A DNA stretch of 64,000 nt from Tamarix chinensis (taxonomy: Eukaryota; Streptophyta; Magnoliopsida; Caryophyllales; Tamaricaceae): positions 101,534,422 through 101,598,421 of the forward strand of contig CM060175.1 of assembly GCA_030549775.1 (NCBI GenBank), given 5' to 3'. The notes below the pieces were generated by a model. It had not been told where the DNA came from. It saw only the letters and a program-made list of their open reading frames with translations, and did no database searches. The translations under genes were made by a program, and so were the position numbers. Numbering within the stretch: the first letter of the stretch is position 1; each line of letters starts with the position of its first letter. This document shows, one piece after another, positions 61,581-64,000 of the stretch.

Positions 61581-61594
61581 TGGCTTTGATACCA
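61581..61594 (-). other. Primer binding site for tRNA-Met (caulimovirid)
   Basis: The minus strand reads TGGTATCAAAGCCA. This matches the caulimovirid consensus TGGTATCAGAGC (tRNA-iMet) except for one A/G change. It defines position 1 of the circular map and lies between the promoter and the movement protein, as expected. Confidence 0.85.
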
Positions 61595-61738
61595 AGATGC
61601 GCCTTAGGACCTGGGATTAAAACAAAATACGTAAAGAATAAAAACACAAAAGTTTGAAGGATAAATAGATAATGAAAAGGAACAGATAATTAAAAGAGAT
61701 GAGAGGAAGGGGAGGAAATGATAAACAAAATTTGAAGT

Positions 61739-61744
61739 TTTATT
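61739..61744 (-). terminator. Poly(A) signal AATAAA of the viral pregenomic RNA
   Basis: AATAAA on the minus strand, about 100 bases downstream of the TATA box and upstream of the primer site. Pararetroviruses have the signal just after the cap site, so that it is passed once and used on the second encounter. Confidence 0.6.
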
Positions 61745-61837
61745 TGACTTTGAAGTTTGAGGTATAGGTGATCGGATTTTTGGTAGAGATCTTGTCTCTA
61801 AAATTTTTCCGACCCCCTCTAAATGAAACCTAAGTCC

Positions 61838-61846
61838 CCTTTTATA
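61838..61846 (-). promoter_or_regulatory. Pregenomic RNA promoter TATA box
   Basis: The minus strand reads TTCTATAAAAGGGG, in the classical position between the last ORF and the primer site. AT-rich repeats lie just upstream (61905-62010). Confidence 0.65.
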
Positions 61847-61904
61847 GAAGGAAGGGGCCTAACTATTACAACTTTTGAAAAGTGGATTGGAATAATCCAT
61901 CGAA

Positions 61905-62010
61905 AAAAAATAGTAAAAAGTACACAGTAAAAGGTGTACTAAAAGATATACAGTAAAGGGTAAAAAGTACATGAACAGTAAAAGTAACCTAAGAAAGTTA
62001 AAAGTAACCC
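61905..62010 (-). repeat. Short direct repeats upstream of the viral TATA box
   Basis: On the plus strand AGTAAAAGGT / AGTAAAAAGTAC / AGTAAAGGGTA variants occur at least six times in about 100 bases. Enhancer-like repeats are known upstream of other pararetroviral promoters; a role here is inferred. Confidence 0.55.
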
Positions 62011-62243
62011 GTGTGTCGTATTTTGCCACAGATTCATTTGTCTTTTCTCTTTTCGCTTTTACCGGTTGCTTTTACCTTTGGTCAAAAGTGTCAATTACCG
62101 AAAAGCGTCCTTGTCGGATCTTTTTGCTTTTGCTGATGACGCTTTTGCTTTTGAACTTTTGTGCTGGCAGAATATTCTTGTCTGCCACCAATGATGTGTG
62201 CTGTCAAGCACGCCATTTACTGCGGATACCAGTATCTGTACTA

Positions 62244-63629
62244 TTATCGAATACTCGAGAGTATTCCGTAATAGTCATCTTCATTTTTGTCTGCATAGTT
62301 TGGAGTTGGAGTAGATGATGAGGATGAAGACTTCTCCTTTTTGTTTTGAGATAGTACTTGGCTGAGGGTGGCCAAGTATTCTTTCTCTGATTTGGCCGCT
62401 GCGAGTTTTGTTGCGTGATTCACTTTTGGGCCAGGAATTTGGTCTGTGAAGAGCTGGCCTGAATTTGATTTGCTGATGAAGCCGTTTGTCATGCCTTGAT
62501 GCATTTGCAAACCGCCTGATCGGAGACCTTGTCAAATGTTTGGTACTTTGTCCACCATTTGACCTTGAATCTTCTGACCAAGTTTTGAACTCCTTCGATC
62601 TCATGAATGTCTGAGGTCCATGCAAAAACCCAGGGACAGAAAAGTCTGGAGCAAAAATGAAAGATAGGGGGCAAAAACCTATCATTTTGTGTGGAGTTAT
62701 AAAGGGATTTGAAAGTGTCAAGGGATTTTGAAACTTGAACAGAAAGTATTTCTGGAATAGATCCAAAATCCTTCTACCAACAAATAAACCAAAAAGGTAT
62801 TTTGGTCTGGTTAAAGTTTTGGGAGAAAAATAACCAGGAGTGTGATTTTCTAGAGTTTTTGGTGAAGAAAGAATTCCACCAGGCCTATTGATAGTCCCAG
62901 TAATTGAATTCTAATTTGGTGTTTGGCATATTTTTGTACGAATGGGGCAACCAACTAGGTAATTCAAGGTCCCTGCCCCAATTCGCGGGAAGAATTACCC
63001 TGTGAATTTTATAGGTTGAGTAGGTGGCTTCATTTTGGGTTTGGGGAAGCGTAAAATGCTTAAATGAAGCTGAACGTGTATACTCTAAAATTGACATATA
63101 ATACACATAGGGTTTCGTCACGTCCCATAGTTTGAAAAACCATCCGGAAAATAATTTGGTTAAAGCGATGAAGGGATCCTGATCGTAGAATCCATCTTTA
63201 AGGTTTGAAATAGTTTGAAAATGAGGTTTGATGAAATATTCAGACTTCTTTTGCAAAACCGGTTTGAAAACTATATCTTCTAGCTTCGAAACTGATTTTC
63301 TCAAAGCTAGAAGTTTTGAAAGTTGTTTTTGTGAAGGAGTTTGAGGGTTTGAAGAACCTCCTTCAATTTTTAAAATAGGGTTTGGAGTCATACCTGAGTG
63401 TCCAGGTTGGGAACTCTGGACAGTTTGAGCAACTTGCTGAAGTGCTTTAATAATTTCAGGAGAATGGCGCGAGCGACTCTACCCATTTCTGCACTTCTGG
63501 TTTGTTTTTGTCAATTTGAGGAGATGAAGCCGCTGCTTCATCTTCAATGGTCGCTTCGTACCATGAGCGAATGGGTTTTGCTGCAAGGATCTCTTCAACT
63601 TTCTCCTTGCCTTTTTTCTTCGGAGGCAT
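62244..63629 (-). pseudogene. Caulimovirid ORF downstream of RT (function unknown), broken
   Basis: The first ATG is at 63629, overlapping the end of the RT frame (stop 63595-63597) by 35 bases. The start is Lys-rich (MPPKKK). A frameshift lies near 63460-63470. Then a 168-codon stretch (63391-62885) is open, ending at a TAG (62885-62887). The same frame continues with a WW-containing block (about 62560-62640) to another stop near 62489, and the C-terminal Ser-rich part (62510-62244) is in a different frame. Similar ORFs occur in integrated florendovirus/petuvirus-like copies. I recognise the type but know no function. Confidence 0.6.
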
Positions 63630-64000
63630 GTTGGAAGCTTCCTTGTAAGAACTCTTGAGTAAGGAAGTTTGGCAGTGAGTTTGTTTCTTCCCTTATGTAT
63701 TCTATTTCAAAGTCGAATACAGAAAGAAGAGCTTGCCACCTAGCGAAGATCTGTTTAGAAGCAATATTCTGTACATCTTTTTTGAGAATATCTTTGGCCG
63801 ATTTGCAATTGACTCTCAACAGGAATTTTTGGTTTAAGAGGTCAGATTGGAATTTGTTAATGGACTGGATGATTGCGAAAATTTATTTTTTAATCATCGA
63901 ATAGTTTTGTTGGGTTTGGGTCCAGTGTCTAGAAGTGAATTGGATCACAGTTTCTGTTTGGACTATGTTTTTCTGGCTTGGGCCGAGTACCGTTCATAGG
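63595..64000 (-). pseudogene. Caulimovirid reverse transcriptase/RNase H, C-terminal end
   Basis: The 74-codon frame ending at 63595 holds the terminal RNase H block (KDVQNIASKQIFARWQALL, then FDFEIEYI and NSLPNFLTQEFLQ). In its first block I see RVNCKS where most relatives have RTDC, so an acidic residue may be lost. The frame before 63819 is not clearly continuous to the window edge. Confidence 0.75.

Larger units (their letters stand above)
59740..64000 (-). mobile_element. Endogenous caulimovirid (integrated plant pararetrovirus), decayed
   Basis: Minus-strand viral DNA running off the right edge. In viral order from the right: end of RT/RNase H (to 63595), a second ORF (63629-62244), promoter and poly(A) signal (61846-61739), tRNA-Met primer site (61594-61581), a short leader, movement protein (61410-60745) and the region following it (to about 59740). 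The join of genome end to genome start across the primer site means the integrated DNA came from a circular or concatenated form. This order fits the florendovirus/petuvirus-like endogenous group with an ORF after RT, but I cannot fix the genus. Several stops and frameshifts break all ORFs; the left edge is approximate. Confidence 0.8.

Noticed and set aside
62281..62766. 161-codon minus-strand frame in the viral ORF region
   Set aside because: The conserved Trp-rich block lies in another frame, so this frame is mostly a shadow.

Overview
This window is nuclear DNA of a flowering plant, most likely a eudicot. It holds two intact host genes with plant gene structure, many LTR-retrotransposon fragments, and the decayed remains of an integrated plant pararetrovirus. 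It is AT-rich, and most of it is repeats.

Layout: (1) 452-9915 is a decayed minus-strand Athila-like Ty3/gypsy element. Two LTRs (452-1805, 7436-9079) flank a pol pseudogene, and an extra copy of the 3' internal region lies beyond the right LTR. (2) 10706-33492 holds five long non-coding units (called Z, A, B, C and D here). Each ends in a variant of TGTAACACCC...GGGTGTTACA and has an exact 5-bp target-site duplication. A lies inside Z and D lies inside C, each in the opposite orientation to its host. (3) 33498-35020 is host DNA with a short tandem duplication and a doubtful Copia end. (4) 35460-38535 is a BTB/POZ gene of the At3g05675 type with a long intron in its 5' UTR. (5) 41045-44192, minus strand, is a four-exon BEL1-like homeodomain gene (BLH1 type) with GA-repeat tracts upstream. 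(6) 45190-48128 is very AT-rich DNA ending in a probable MITE. (7) 48134-56596 is a three-level nest: unit E contains a hAT-like non-autonomous element, which contains unit F. (8) 56602-59700 has no recognisable gene. (9) About 59740-64000, minus strand, is an endogenous caulimovirid. It carries the end of RT/RNase H, a second ORF, a promoter with poly(A) signal, a tRNA-Met primer site, a movement protein and the start of the next domain, all interrupted by stops and frameshifts.

The most unusual feature is the family formed by Z, A, B, C, D, E and F (about 3.1-4.7 kb each after removing nested insertions). I read these as solo LTRs of one old, diverse lineage, with no internal coding region left in the window. 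Six of the seven share arrays of a short imperfect palindrome (CCACYGG-n-ATAATAGTGG type) and/or a second palindrome (CAGTACGTA...GTACTG type). Several carry a different, copy-specific tandem repeat between the leader and the palindrome arrays. The two host genes are unrelated to each other and to the repeats.
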